The notes under the pieces are model-generated. The model was not told where the DNA came from, did not search any database, and saw only the letters and a program-made list of their open reading frames with translations. Position numbers and translations under genes: made by a program. From assembly GCF_000276665.1 (NCBI RefSeq), contig NW_004955434.1, positions 22,463,797 to 22,527,796 of the forward strand: DNA of 64,000 nucleotides, in the 5' to 3' direction. Source of the stretch: Chinchilla lanigera (lineage: Eukaryota; Chordata; Mammalia; Rodentia; Chinchillidae). Positions 11,227-21,490 of this stretch are shown here, in pieces (the first letter of the stretch is position 1; every line of letters starts with the position of its first letter).

Positions 11227-14200
11227 AGTTGCTGAGGTTTTGAGGAAATTGTTTCATGGCTTTTGTTCCTTGTTTACTGTCCCAAATCCCTTCAGAATTG
11301 AGAAAAGTAAGAGCACATATAGGAAGGAGGAAAGAAGGGAAAAAGAGAAAAGGAGAGAAGAAAAAACAAAAGGAGAGGGAGGGAAAAATACAGGGACAGA
11401 CTAATACAGTTAGTGGATGGGAACCGACTATGAAAACAGCCACTCCCTCTCAGTTCCTCAGGATCAGTCAGAACTAACCACACTGGAAAAGTTTCGGTGG
11501 CCATTACACTCAGCTGTAGCTTCTTTCTTTTTCTCTTTGCCTTTTGAATATGGAAGAAAACTAAGAAAAGTTATGGTTCCCCATTGCTGCTGTAGCTTCA
11601 CATACATCATTCCAGGATAGGCAGAACCTTCCCACTCTTCTGTCAGAAGCTCGGCTCACTTTGGAGTAAGGTGAAACATACAGAGAACTTGCAGGAGATC
11701 GAGTCTATGAGCCAGGCATCAATCTGCAATGATTTGTGGCCATGTATGTATAAAGAGACCACAGCTGTCTGCTAACCACATACATATGGCATCTGGAAAT
11801 GTAAACTCCCAGCCTTGGCCTTCAAAACCACATGCTGCCCAGGGAGGTAAAATTATGGTTCACAACATGTGGGTTGCGACCCCGTGTAGTCTGCCAGTAT
11901 TTGGCAGGTGGGCAGCTAGAGATGAATTGTGTGCCTACTGCAATTTCCTTTCTCTGGGACTTACTTGGATGTGTGAGTCCAGGCCATAATGCATACCTGA
12001 CACAGAGCTGGAGCTATACCTGGTAAGAACCTGAAACCCTACACATTCATATTCCTGTCTTGTCATCTATGGGCACATTCTTCCATCTGTCTTTATTTAA
12101 GCACATTAAGATATATGTTTATATATTGCATGGGCATATGCAACTTCTGTAATCTCTATCAAACATGTGTATCTTGCAGTCCCTATGGGGAAACATGACC
12201 ATTTACAAATACATACAGCTCTAGCCAGCAGGGTGGGCTATGACCACAACATGTGTGGTGGCTTGAGTAATGGTAAGGAACCAACGGGAAGGTTCTGCTT
12301 GAATTGCTGTCTCCCTTGCCCTCATCTCAATGCAAAATTCTCAAAGGTACTAATTGCCCTGATCATTTTATAAACCCAACATCAGTGGTAACTTTATCTC
12401 CGTAATGTTAACAGGCCTGTTTTAGACTGTTTATATGCTAGTTGGTTCTGAATGGCCTTGAAATGCTGCCTTTTTGCAAATGGTCAGATTTTCCTATATG
12501 CCATGACACATAGAGTCAATTGTTGATTCTAATGCTGGATTCAATTAAATATTGTAACTATGCTTTGCCAATGTAAATCTTTCATTTGTTTATGGTTTTC
12601 TTGGTATGTGTTCTTACTTTTTTCAGGGCCATGACATTATACTAACTTGGCAAACGGCCCAGGTAGTGGTCCATACATACTTGCATCATCTTCCTAGCGT
12701 TTCACTGCTCAGTCAGCCTTGAGAATGTTTTTATGACAGCTCAATTCCTTGAATTGAAGAACTCAGTGAGAACTTCAGACATATTCTTATGTAAGCTTAT
12801 GATTTCTAAAGAAAGGCCTGAAAAGAATGGATTGAAAATGATTAATGCTACGTAGCAACTACATTTCTGTAATGTGCTATTACAAAACTAGTGCCTCCTC
12901 ACCCTCCCAGCTCAGCTATCAGCACTGCCTGGGCAGTCTGGAATCGCCTACGTACCCAACTATGTCCAGTGATCCTCTGAGCTCACACTTAAAGACATGA
13001 TCTCTTCATGGACTGCCTAACGTCTTCCTACAGCTATTGGAATAATGCTGCAACAAGGCTCACACACAGCTAACGGCTAATAATAACATTGAGGGACTGT
13101 CTGGTATAAAATGCACATTTTTCCCAACAGAAATAGAGCATAGAACTTCCACTTTATCCACAATGAAAACACCCTGCTCCTATTTAGCTCCTTGGAGGCC
13201 AAGTCTGGACCTTCTGCTTTTCAGAATAGGGTCTTCACTTTTTCTTTGCAAAATCACAAGGCTCATAGAGGTCATTCCTATGGAAAAACGTGTTCTATTT
13301 TCTACAAAATCATCGTCTCTTATGACTCAGAGAGAAACTAGAAGCTTTGAAACTACTAAAACCTTTCTCTGATATGTATACTAATTTTCAGATATTATTT
13401 TTAAAAAGCCTTTTCCAATTCTTTGAAATGGCTTTGATCTAATGTCCCTCTAACTGGAAGAGATCTTAGACAGTGTTTTCTAATGACCAAACCTCTGGGC
13501 TCCAGGCCAAAGTGCTCGGGCTCTATTTTCTTCTCATCTTTAAGACATAAGTGCTATGCAGCTTCTGCTCTGCTACGGAGCACTGGCTCGATAGGGAAGC
13601 CATAGACCTGTCAGTCCCTTCTACAGTAGCCCCACTTGAACAACCAGAAAAGGAAAGTGATGATGGAACATGAATTGCCAAGTCAGGAGCTGACACCCAA
13701 AATGTGAAGAAAAACGTCAAAGGGAAAGAAATATGAGGATCCAGGAGGTCAAGGGACAGAAGGAGGAAGAGAGAAGACTGCCTGGCTGCAGGGAGGACGC
13801 CACAGCGCATATGTTCTCAGATGCTCTCTGAGAGGGAAGGAGGAAGCACACTCACTGTCCCGAGCCCGGAAAGGGAGGACACCCGTAAGAAATGCCAAGC
13901 TTGTGGTGACTTCCGGGTGGCTACAATCCAGGCTGGCATTCACCCAGGTTCCAACCTTTCGTGTTCCACTACTCTGTCTGTGGGTCAAGGATACGGAAGG
14001 AAGAAGCAAAACATGCGGGGAAGGCCAAAGCCCCCAGCTCTGAAAAAGATGCCTCTGCTGCTCAAGGTGCTCACCCCAGAGAAGTAGCATCTAGTGGTAA
14101 ACAGAAGGGAAACATGTGGTAGTTACAGCATGTGGCCTCTCTCAGAAGCCCCAAAGGCCACCAACCAGGGTCAGCACCCCCCTAACAAAGGCCTCTGCAG

Positions 14201-14499
14201 TATCCTGAAGAAGAAAGGGAGGAAGGGATGCTGTAGCACCTGGGTGCAGGTTCCAGGGGTGAGGTGTGATATAACTGCATTGTCCTATTGTTGCTGTCTT
14301 GTAAGCCCCAGGGTTCTGATTCCTTCCTATTTTGTTGGCTTTTTGCATTTGCAACAGTTCTTCATGTCCCCATGGACCAGTGGTGGGGAGCCTGCAGCAA
14401 GCTGTTCACATCAGTGAGACCTTTGAAGGGTTTGCTGTCACTGCTATAGACCAACAGAGAGCCCACCATCTTCTACGAACCAACGCAGCTCAACAGTTG
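11227..14499. other. Long unassigned block
   Basis: About 3.3 kb with no clear repeat family. It has a GA-rich stretch (11310-11395) and a possible hAT-like fragment near 11846-11890 (see rejected list). Sequence at 12.1-13.1 kb is non-repetitive and could be conserved noncoding DNA. The open frames are all under 115 codons and unrecognised. Confidence 0.4.
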
Positions 14500-14625
14500 A
14501 AGGCTGAAATTTTGAAGTCCAATAGGCAAGGTTCAAATCCAGAACAGTGTGACCTTGATTCAGTACCTTAATATCCTCACACTTTGGTTTTTCTTATGTA
14601 CAGAACGAAGGCAAAGGACAACACC
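14500..14625 (+). mobile_element. MIR SINE
   Basis: MIR order is visible: 'ggcaaggttcaaatcca' (B-box-like), 'gtgaccttgattcagtacctt', then 'ctcacactttggtttttctta' and 'gtacagaa'. It is old and diverged. Confidence 0.65.
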
Positions 14626-14779
14626 AACACCTCCTTGCAGGTGTTTGAGAGGGTGCTGCATAGGCTTATACAGTCAGTTTGCGTTGCTGGACTCAACCCC
14701 CAACATCCACAAATCAAAAGAGGGTTAATTTGCCTCACAATTCAGAGGATTCAGCCCAGGGTTGCCTGACTCCAAGGCA

Positions 14780-15015
14780 GAAACGCATGGTGAAAGGGCA
14801 GGCAAAGGAAAGGCGTGTACTTTATGACAGAAGAAAGGACCTGGGAGAGAGGTCTACCATTCAAAGGCACACCCCCAGCCCATCACACACGTCCTCCAAC
14901 CAAGCCCCGCCTTCTGACTACATCACCGTGAACTCCTCAACAGGTCGATCCACTGTGAGTACAGAGCCCATGATCCAATCATCTCCTACAAGCCCCACCC
15001 TTGAGCACATGAGAC
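14780..15015 (-). mobile_element. MaLR LTR fragments, reversed (tentative)
   Basis: Two blocks resemble reversed MaLR LTR middles: 'cacacccccagcccatcac' with 'accaagccccgccttctgac', and 'gatccaatcatctcctacaa' with 'gccccacccttgagcaca'. They may be two overlapping old insertions. Confidence 0.4.
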
Positions 15016-15279
15016 GTCTGGGCAGTCTAGATCAAATGCACAAGTTAATACACCTGGAGGACTTAGGGCAGTGCCCAGTCCACATTAGTAGCTCAATAGA
15101 CGGGCCGGGTGAGCTTTCATCTGTTAAAAGTAAAAACTGAAGCAAAATGGCCTCACAAAAGATGGTTTCATTTACACAATAGACTGACAATAGCCAGAAA
15201 CTATCAAAGGCCTGGGGATACTAAAAATAATAGCATTACTCAGCATGTGCCTTGGCGAGCATCCCCTGCTAGCTGCTCA

Positions 15280-15512
15280 TTGTTTAAACCTCTTTTACAT
15301 GTTCTCATTTCACTCTTATTTTTGTATGAAAGCATTTGTCACAGTGTATTAATGCATCTTTTATGTGTAGTTTTTGTTTATTTCTCTTTTTAAATCTCTG
15401 CCTCAAGCTTGATTGTATTCTCCAGAGACTGGGACCTCATATCCAGTTGCATTTTTTTGTCCAGTGCAACATCATATATTATTTAATGCATATTTGTTGA
15501 ATGGATTATCGA
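15280..15512 (+). mobile_element. LINE L2, 3' end
   Basis: It follows the L2 3' consensus order: 'catgttctcatttcactctta', a 'tgtttatttctctttttaaatctctg' block, 'gagactgggacctcatatcc', and the terminal 'aatgcatatttgttgaatgg'. Confidence 0.75.
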
Positions 15513-16645
15513 AAAGAAATAACAAGATAAGACTTTCTGGAAGTTTTCATCAGAGCCCAGCCCAGTGAAGGAGAGACGTGGTGAAGCTTAAATAGACGTC
15601 TATCACCAGCAGTCAAGTTGTGCTTTTAGCACAAACCACATGCTTCTCTGTGCTAAATAAGTCACATTCTGCAAGAGAACACAGACTCCCTCATACTCTG
15701 TCCTTCTGTTGCTTTCTCACCTAGGTCAGAAAACATGGCATCCTGACAAACAGACTATCCTCAGCTTTAAATGTACAAGAGGGACAGATAGACTACCATA
15801 GAAGGGAATCTTTGCAAAATGCGTGCCTTTCATTACATACAAACTGCTGTTTATTGACTTCCAAACATCTTTCAGAAAGTGTTAATTGGAAAGGGAGGGA
15901 TCATAATAAAAGTAAGCACGCCATTTATATTGACAAGATGCCGTGAATCAAACATTTTCAAACATAAATTTTCCGCTATACTTGATTCTCTGCCAAAGGG
16001 ATGCCCACTTATCGGATCCATATTCACTATCACATTTGAGAGACTTACTAGATCTAAACCAACCAAGTCCAAGCATTAGGACCAGCGAAGGCTGAATTTA
16101 TAAGCATGTACTCAGAAACCCCTGAATAATTGAACTAAAAAATAGACACTATTATCCTAAATAATTAAAAGCCTCTGCCGAACAAAATCAACCTTCTGCA
16201 TCCCTGAGAAGTAGAATGTTTTCACCTGCGGCAAGTGTAACTGTTTGCATAGTGACCACAGTGGCAGGCTTGTCGGGGCACTGGTACTAGACACTGGGTG
16301 ATTATGACACCTGAAAGGTATGTGCCTACGATTTCTGAGTTATTCCTGCCGACTTGTTTGGTCCTGCAGGCAAGAAGGGATGGTTACAGCTAAACGTGAC
16401 CCCCGCCAGTGAAGGACGGAAGAGGTGAGGACAGACAAGCACAGCAAGCAGGCAGACGCCAGGTGTGTCTCCTGCTGACAGGCCAAACTGGAGACCGAAT
16501 TGCAAACACCAGAAGCTTAAAGGAGCCTTAGATCAAACCTTCCCCAAGGGATATTTTTTAACTATCTTCCTTTTATGAAACTGTAAAATTTTCAAAAGGA
16601 GCCCACCAAAAGGTATCCCATTCATTCATTCATTTGTGCTTTCTT
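15513..16645. other. Unassigned sequence
   Basis: No family or exon recognised. Two 66-codon open frames overlap on opposite strands (15872-16079) without known domains. A (CATT)n run of three to four units lies at 16619-16633. Confidence 0.4.
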
Positions 16646-16772
16646 TTTTTGACTTTGGTTTTGTTTGTTTGTTTGTTTGTTTTTGGTTTATCTTTTCCGG
16701 TACCGGGAATCGAATTCATGACCTCGCGCTTGCCAGGCAGGTGCTGTGCCGCTGAGCTAAATCCCCACCCCC
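16646..16772 (-). mobile_element. ID SINE, reversed, with target-site duplication
   Basis: A reversed ID with a (GTTT)n-expanded tail, 'ccggtaccgggaatcgaatt', 'cgcgcttgccaggcaggtgc' and 'ccgctgagctaaatcccc'. The flanking direct repeat is 'catttgtgctttctt' (16631-16645) and 'catttttgctttctt' (16773-16787), 14 of 15 identical. It is a fairly young insertion. Confidence 0.96.
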
Positions 16773-16849
16773 CATTTTTGCTTTCTTGAGCATAAAACAT
16801 AATCTTACATGTAAAATGCACTGTTTTCAATAATAATATCCAATAATAA

Positions 16850-17030
16850 TATAGAGGGCACTTTCTACCGGCCAGGCACTGTGCTAAGTGAGAGTGGGTG
16901 ATAAAATTCACTATAGTGAGACACTCTGGGGCCCAAAAATGTTAGGTAACTTCCCTGCGACTACAGTGCCAGATGACAGAGCTGGCGCTGGGACTCGGAT
17001 ATTTCTGACACCCAAATTCACGCTTTATCC
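16850..17030 (-). mobile_element. MIR SINE, reversed
   Basis: The order 'ggccaggcactgtgctaagt', 'aaaatgttaggtaacttccc', 'gagctggcgctgggactcgg' and 'gacacccaaattcacgcttt' is the reverse complement of MIR. Confidence 0.7.
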
Positions 17031-17399
17031 TCACTTCCTCCTGAAGTTGTTCTTGAGGATCGCTAAAGATGACTGGAAGTCAACTTGTGGGCGGGGGAGG
17101 GAGGAGAGGAAGGAATGACAAGGTTGTTGTGGACACAGACCTCACCTCTAGGAGGTGAGAGCAGCGCTGAGCACACCGTGATGTCCGCTAGGACTCGAAA
17201 ATAACCTGCATTTCTCTGTCCATGCTTCGCTACTGTGCTAAGAAGGAAAAGTAGAGCACTGGCCTGGCGCTAGAAAGCAGACCAGTGTTTGTGTATAATG
17301 ATTCCTATACTTGATCTCCGCTGTCTTTAAACATTGCTGGGAAATCTGCAGATCTCAATTCTGGTGAGTGTTTTAGCACCTGCTTCCCCCAGACAGAAG

Positions 17400-17770
17400 G
17401 AAACTCACGATCCTACGGAGGAGAGCAATTCCGAAGTCGCAGAGCCAGCGTCAGATCGCGCTGGAAGCCCGCACCCCGGGTTCCAGGCCTGGCGTCTGTT
17501 TCCGCCCGTCCAGGCTCAGCTGCATTTACGGCCTGAGCCCTGCCGTGCTTTGATACTTTCACGCGTGATTTCATTTCCCCTCACACCCACTGCAGGAGGC
17601 GGAGGCATTTTTCGGTGTTAAGAAGGAAGAAGTAAGGCTCCAAGAGGGAGGGCATACCCTGCACGCTCACACACCTGAGATGTGGTGAAGCCATCCGCGT
17701 CCGGTGGTTTGTTCCTTTCACAGATTGTGAAACGGGCTCAGCTATGTGCAGCGGCGCTTGCATCTCCCTT
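17400..17770. promoter_or_regulatory. CpG-rich patch (candidate regulatory element)
   Basis: About 25 CpGs occur in roughly 360 bp, many times the density of the flanks, and a MIR lies inside (17520-17670). It is shorter than most CpG islands. No TATA box or clear transcript start is seen. A regulatory role is inference from CpG retention, which usually implies an unmethylated germline state or recent GC-rich origin. Confidence 0.4.
17520..17670 (-). mobile_element. MIR SINE, reversed, within the CpG patch
   Basis: Reversed MIR order: 'gagccctgccgtgctttgat' matches the 'ccaggcactgtgctaag' end, then 'cctcacacccactgcaggag' and 'gtaaggctccaagaggg'. It keeps unusually many CpGs for an ancient element. 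Confidence 0.5.
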
Positions 17771-18227
17771 AGACTGGACTCTGAGTGGCCCGTTCTTACA
17801 CCTACTACCACCTGACCTCAGACCAAACAACAGGGGTGATGCACTGTGAATTAACTGGCCATAGGGGTTGCAAATAAAAATTTAGTTACAAAAAATAAAG
17901 CACCCTGTGGTGACTGGGGAAAAGCGCAGCCCTGAGGAGGGCACTGGAGATGGAAGTGTTCCCTAAGCCCCTTGCCTCCCTCTCTGAGCTCCTTACAGCA
18001 CCGCAAGGGGCCTGGTTTTATTCCTTTCACCACCCCGGTGTGCACATCTGAGTTCTGTTAAGAACTGAATGTTTGTGTTCCCCTAAAATTGTCCTCCCTA
18101 AAATAAAATTGCTATTTATTTTAAAATCAAATTTAACTGGACATTCAATTTTTATTCAGCTAATTCTGGCGATCTTCTGGTCAGGGAGTTCCAAGACCCT
18201 GAGTATTCAGAGTATAATTTAAAATGT
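17771..18227. other. Unassigned sequence
   Basis: No firm repeat call. A short stretch near 18058-18105 resembles the first bases of an MLT1 LTR but is too short to claim. Confidence 0.4.
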
Positions 18228-18775
18228 AGGTATATGTGCACCCATGTTTGTAGCAGCACAGTTTCAAATAGCTAAATCATGGAAACAACCCAGATGCCCC
18301 TCAACTGAGGAATGGATAAAGAGGTTGTGTTATTTTGTATAATGGAGTACTACTTGGGCATAAAGAAGGATAAATTTGAGGCATTTCTAGGTAAATGGAT
18401 GTAATTTGAGACCATACTCTTAAGTGACATAAACTGGACTCACATGTGTAAACATCACATTATCTCCCTAGTGTGAGAAACTGAAAGAGTAAATAAGAAC
18501 CAAAATGTACTTGGGAAGGAATTGTCAAAAGGAGGACTAGGGTGGGGGAGGGGGAAGGAAGGAAAGGGAAAGGGAGAAACAATTTTAAAAGGATAAAATG
18601 GAAACAAAGCTTTGTGAAGAGGGAGGAGAAGATGGATCGAAGGGAAGAAAGGGGATTGGGAAAAAGAGAAATCAGAATGTATCATGCACAGGTACAAATT
18701 CCCTATGAATACCATCATGATGTACATCTAAAATTTACCAATAAACTAAATTATATAGAAATATATAAAAAAATA
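18228..18775 (+). mobile_element. L1, ORF2 C-terminus plus 3' UTR
   Basis: 5'-truncated L1. The left part translates (with breaks) to the ORF2 C-terminal region, 'FVAAQF.IAKSW.QPRCPST'-like, in the order shared with the 34.8 and 38.5 kb copies. It then has 'cacattatctccctagtgtg' at the ORF2 stop and a 3' UTR matching the left window edge: purine tract, 'ggaaacaaagctttgtgaag', 'atcatgcacaggtacaaatt', A-rich tail. Confidence 0.88.
18540..18575 (+). promoter_or_regulatory. G-run cluster in L1 3' UTR (possible G-quadruplex)
   Basis: Four runs of three or more G (ggg, ggggg, ggggg, ggg) with short loops lie at the start of the polypurine tract. L1 3' UTRs are known to hold G-rich polypurine tracts able to form G-quadruplexes. 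Folding here is inferred from sequence. Confidence 0.45.
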
Positions 18776-19948
18776 AAACATAAGGAGCCCAGGAGGAGGG
18801 GAAGTAGGCCCAGAGTAGCACGGCACCTTGGTCTGCCAGCCTCTTTCCCTCATGGGGAGGGGACCTCTTGAGGTTCAACTCAGTGCCCAGTAAGAATTGT
18901 TCCTGCCCAGCTAAGGGTAGGACTGGTAGTGGGCAACGTAGAAAGGTGCTCATGAGAATGACAGAGCTTGAATTTAGGAATAAAGAGAACCAGTCTCCAC
19001 GATGTGCCTTGAGCAGTCTCTTTGTCCCTCTTTCTGACCCTCGGGTACATGAACTATCCGTAACATGAAGGATTATGCGGAATAACATTTGTAAGAAGCC
19101 CAGCCCTCTACTCAACACATATAGATCCCAATATTATAGCTGCTATGATCATCTTCAGCAGAAGAGATGGCTGTACTATAACAATGCTTCGTGCTTCCCT
19201 ACCTTTTGATTTTTTTCTTTTCTTTTTGTCATTGAGTTGATTCACCTTGGCTGAACCGGGAAAGGGTGTTTGACGTTCAGTTGCCCACACCTGGGTTGGG
19301 AAAGAAATGCCATAATCTGTGGTGGCCTCCAGGAAAACTTAAGGGGAGAGACTGGGCCAAGAGTACAGCGGGAGCAGTGAGACTTTGACCTTCTGGTCCG
19401 AGAACTGCTGTCTCCTCTTCCCGTCTGTTGTGTCTCCCTGCAGGAGGCAAAGATGAGGCCCGTGCAAGAGAACAGCAGTCTCCACACGCCAGCAGGGCCA
19501 ACAGGTGCTGAGAGGCAGCCTCCGTTCACAGGCTTGTTCTTCTGCGGGGAGGAGCCTCCCAAAGAGACTTAAGTCTGAGTCAGTCAGGGCTGCGGGTTCA
19601 CACACAAAGGAGGGCAAGGAAGTTCATCCTGGGGCACAGTGCTGAGCGCTGGAGGAAAGATAGAAATGAACTCGGGACTTCATGAAAGCTCCAGACTCCT
19701 CTCTGGATTTCCATCTCATTCATAAGCACCACCCCCTGGGCTTCTCTCAGGGTGCTGCACTGGTTAAAAGGCAAGAGCAAAATGTAGGGCGCTGGGGTGA
19801 AGCTGGCTCCTGGCCAAACTGAGCACCATGGCCGAAAGCTTCCTTTGTAACTAGGGTGATTTAATGGAAGTAGAAGCTTCTTACACTGTAGGTTTGGCAC
19901 TCAGGTTCCTGTCTTCCACAGATCACAACAGCATTTTAAGTGACTCAG
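18776..19948. other. Unassigned sequence
   Basis: No repeat recognised apart from a weak MIR-like 3' part near 18970-19110. Overlapping minus-strand open frames at 19242-19617 share one GC-richer stretch and have no domain. Confidence 0.4.
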
Positions 19949-19956
19949 GAAGAGGG

Positions 19957-20001
<45 letters not shown>

Positions 20002-20067
20002 CAGAAAGAGAGAGAGACAGAAAGAAAGAGAGAAAGAAAGAAAGAAAGAAAGAAAGGAAGGAAGGAA

Positions 20068-20117
<50 letters not shown>

Positions 20118-20196
20118 AGAAAAGGAAAGGAAAGAAAAGAAAAGAAAAGAAAAGAAAAGAAAAGAAAAGAAAAGAAAAGAAAAGAAAAGGAGAGGG
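19949..20196. repeat. Compound purine microsatellite (GA)n-(GAAA)n-(GGAA)n-(AAAAG)n
   Basis: About 248 bp of almost pure purine on the plus strand. It runs GA units, GACAGA interruptions, GAAA units, five or so GGAA units, a second GAAA block of about 15 units, and a block of AAAAG pentamers. Open frames of 109-111 codons over it encode only K/E/R and are artefacts. Confidence 0.97.
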
Positions 20197-20574
20197 TGAA
20201 ACTTTCTCTCTTCAGATCAACCCTCCTTCTAAAAGTACATATTTCTCATTCAACTTTAAAGTAAAATAATAAATGAATAACGAGAAATAACAAAATGTAA
20301 GGACCTAGTAGAAATCGTGAGTGACCTCCCACCACCTGAAGAGATAACCAAACCTTTTATTCACCTTGACAATCTTTGCTCAGAAAGCCCCATATTAGGA
20401 CCGTGAAAAATTACTCCCATAGGTGAATATGAATCTCTAGTACAGTCTGAATGACTTCTGACTTCTTCTAAATAATTAAGCACCTACTGCACAAAATAAA
20501 ATAAGCATCATGCAAAATTGCCAGTTTAATTCAGCAGATCTGTACTGAGGGGCCTTTAGGGAAGCAGGCAACCC

Positions 20575-20680
20575 AGTGGTCAGGCACGTGGGCTCCGAAC
20601 TTATCCTCTGTGTCTGCAGCCAGACCCCACCACCTACTAACTGTGTAAAGAAAGTGATTTGAACATTTTCCCGCTGCTTG
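20575..20680 (+). mobile_element. MIR SINE fragment
   Basis: The blocks 'agtggtcaggcacgtgggctc', 'gccagaccccaccacctact' and 'aactgtgtaaagaaagtgat' follow the 5' half of MIR. Confidence 0.5.
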
Positions 20681-20879
20681 AACTACAGGTTGTATATACA
20701 TGACTGTCCCATTGGGTGGCTTGTACCACCCAAAGGGACTGTCCTGTGCCGCTGGATGGGACAGCCGTGCATGCACCACCAGTGGTTCCGACCTGCCTGG
20801 CAACCAGACGTACAAATTACAGCCCTCTTGTAACATGTTAATCCCTTTGAGATAACCTCCCACCTAGTAGAGACTTTCA

Positions 20880-21174
20880 AAATACTGCTTTAACCCTAAC
20901 CCCAAGGACCCATGTCTTTAAGACATGTGGCAGCCTGAGGCATCCTTAGGAAGTGGTGCAACCAAGAAGAAATGCAGCCTCTTAGGAGGAAATTACATCA
21001 GGTCCCTGGGGCATGCTCTTGAAGGGGGCAGTGGGACCTCAGCTGGCCACAGGCCAAATGCAACAGAGCCACCAACCATGGACTGAACCATGAGCCAAAA
21101 TAAACCTTTCTGCCTTATAAGCTGAGTAGTTTGGGCATTTTCTTACAGTAATGAAAAGCTAGTAACATATCAAG
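20880..21174 (+). mobile_element. MaLR LTR (solo), plus strand
   Basis: MaLR-type LTR order: 'ggacccatgtctttaagaca', 'ggaagtggtgcaaccaagaa', 'ggcatgctcttgaaggggg', 'aaccatggactgaaccatga', 'gccaaaataaacctttctgc' (polyadenylation-like AATAAA) and a terminal 'gaaaagctagtaaca'. It is the plus-strand counterpart of the reversed LTRs at 50.4, 55.0 and 56.9 kb. No second LTR lies nearby, so it is probably a solo LTR. Confidence 0.75.
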
Positions 21175-21221
21175 CACCCATGATAGTACCTGACACAGAA
21201 TAATTGTTCAGTAAATTGGTC

Positions 21222-21490
21222 GGGGGACAGAGTGATGAATATATATCATATTTCTGTCCTCAATAAGCTTATAGTCTCACTAAAGAATAAATACAGATTG
21301 CCGTGTGTCCTAGGAGAGGGATGTACCATATGATGAGGGGGTAATTAGCCACTAAACCCAGCACAGGGCTGGCAGAGAAAAGTGAGAGGAGGTTGGTGGG
21401 GCTAAGCTTTGAAAGGTTAATACGGAGTTAGCCAGGCTAAAGGAACAGGAGGGACAGAGATGTGTGAGAACATTCTGGCTTCTACAAATA
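21222..21490 (-). mobile_element. L2 fragment, reversed
   Basis: The sequence 'gtcctcaataagcttatagtc' and 'gagagggatgtaccatatga' fits reversed L2 (ccctcatggagcttacattct, then inward). Immediately before it, 21178-21216 ends like a plus-strand MIR or L2 (acctgacacagaataattg, ttcagtaaat). Confidence 0.45.

Noticed and set aside
11846..11890. hAT-like 'acaacatgtgggttgcgacc' fragment
   Set aside because: It resembles the end of rodent hAT elements, but it is short, lacks a matching second end and cannot be extended.
18058..18105. MLT1 LTR start
   Set aside because: Only about 40 bp resemble the family start. Too short for a feature.
19864..20269. Two frames (109-111 codons) rich in K, E and R
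   Set aside because: They are translations of a purine microsatellite.
20880..20900. Telomere-like 'taaccctaacccc'
   Set aside because: Two partial units only, and they lie at the start of a MaLR LTR.
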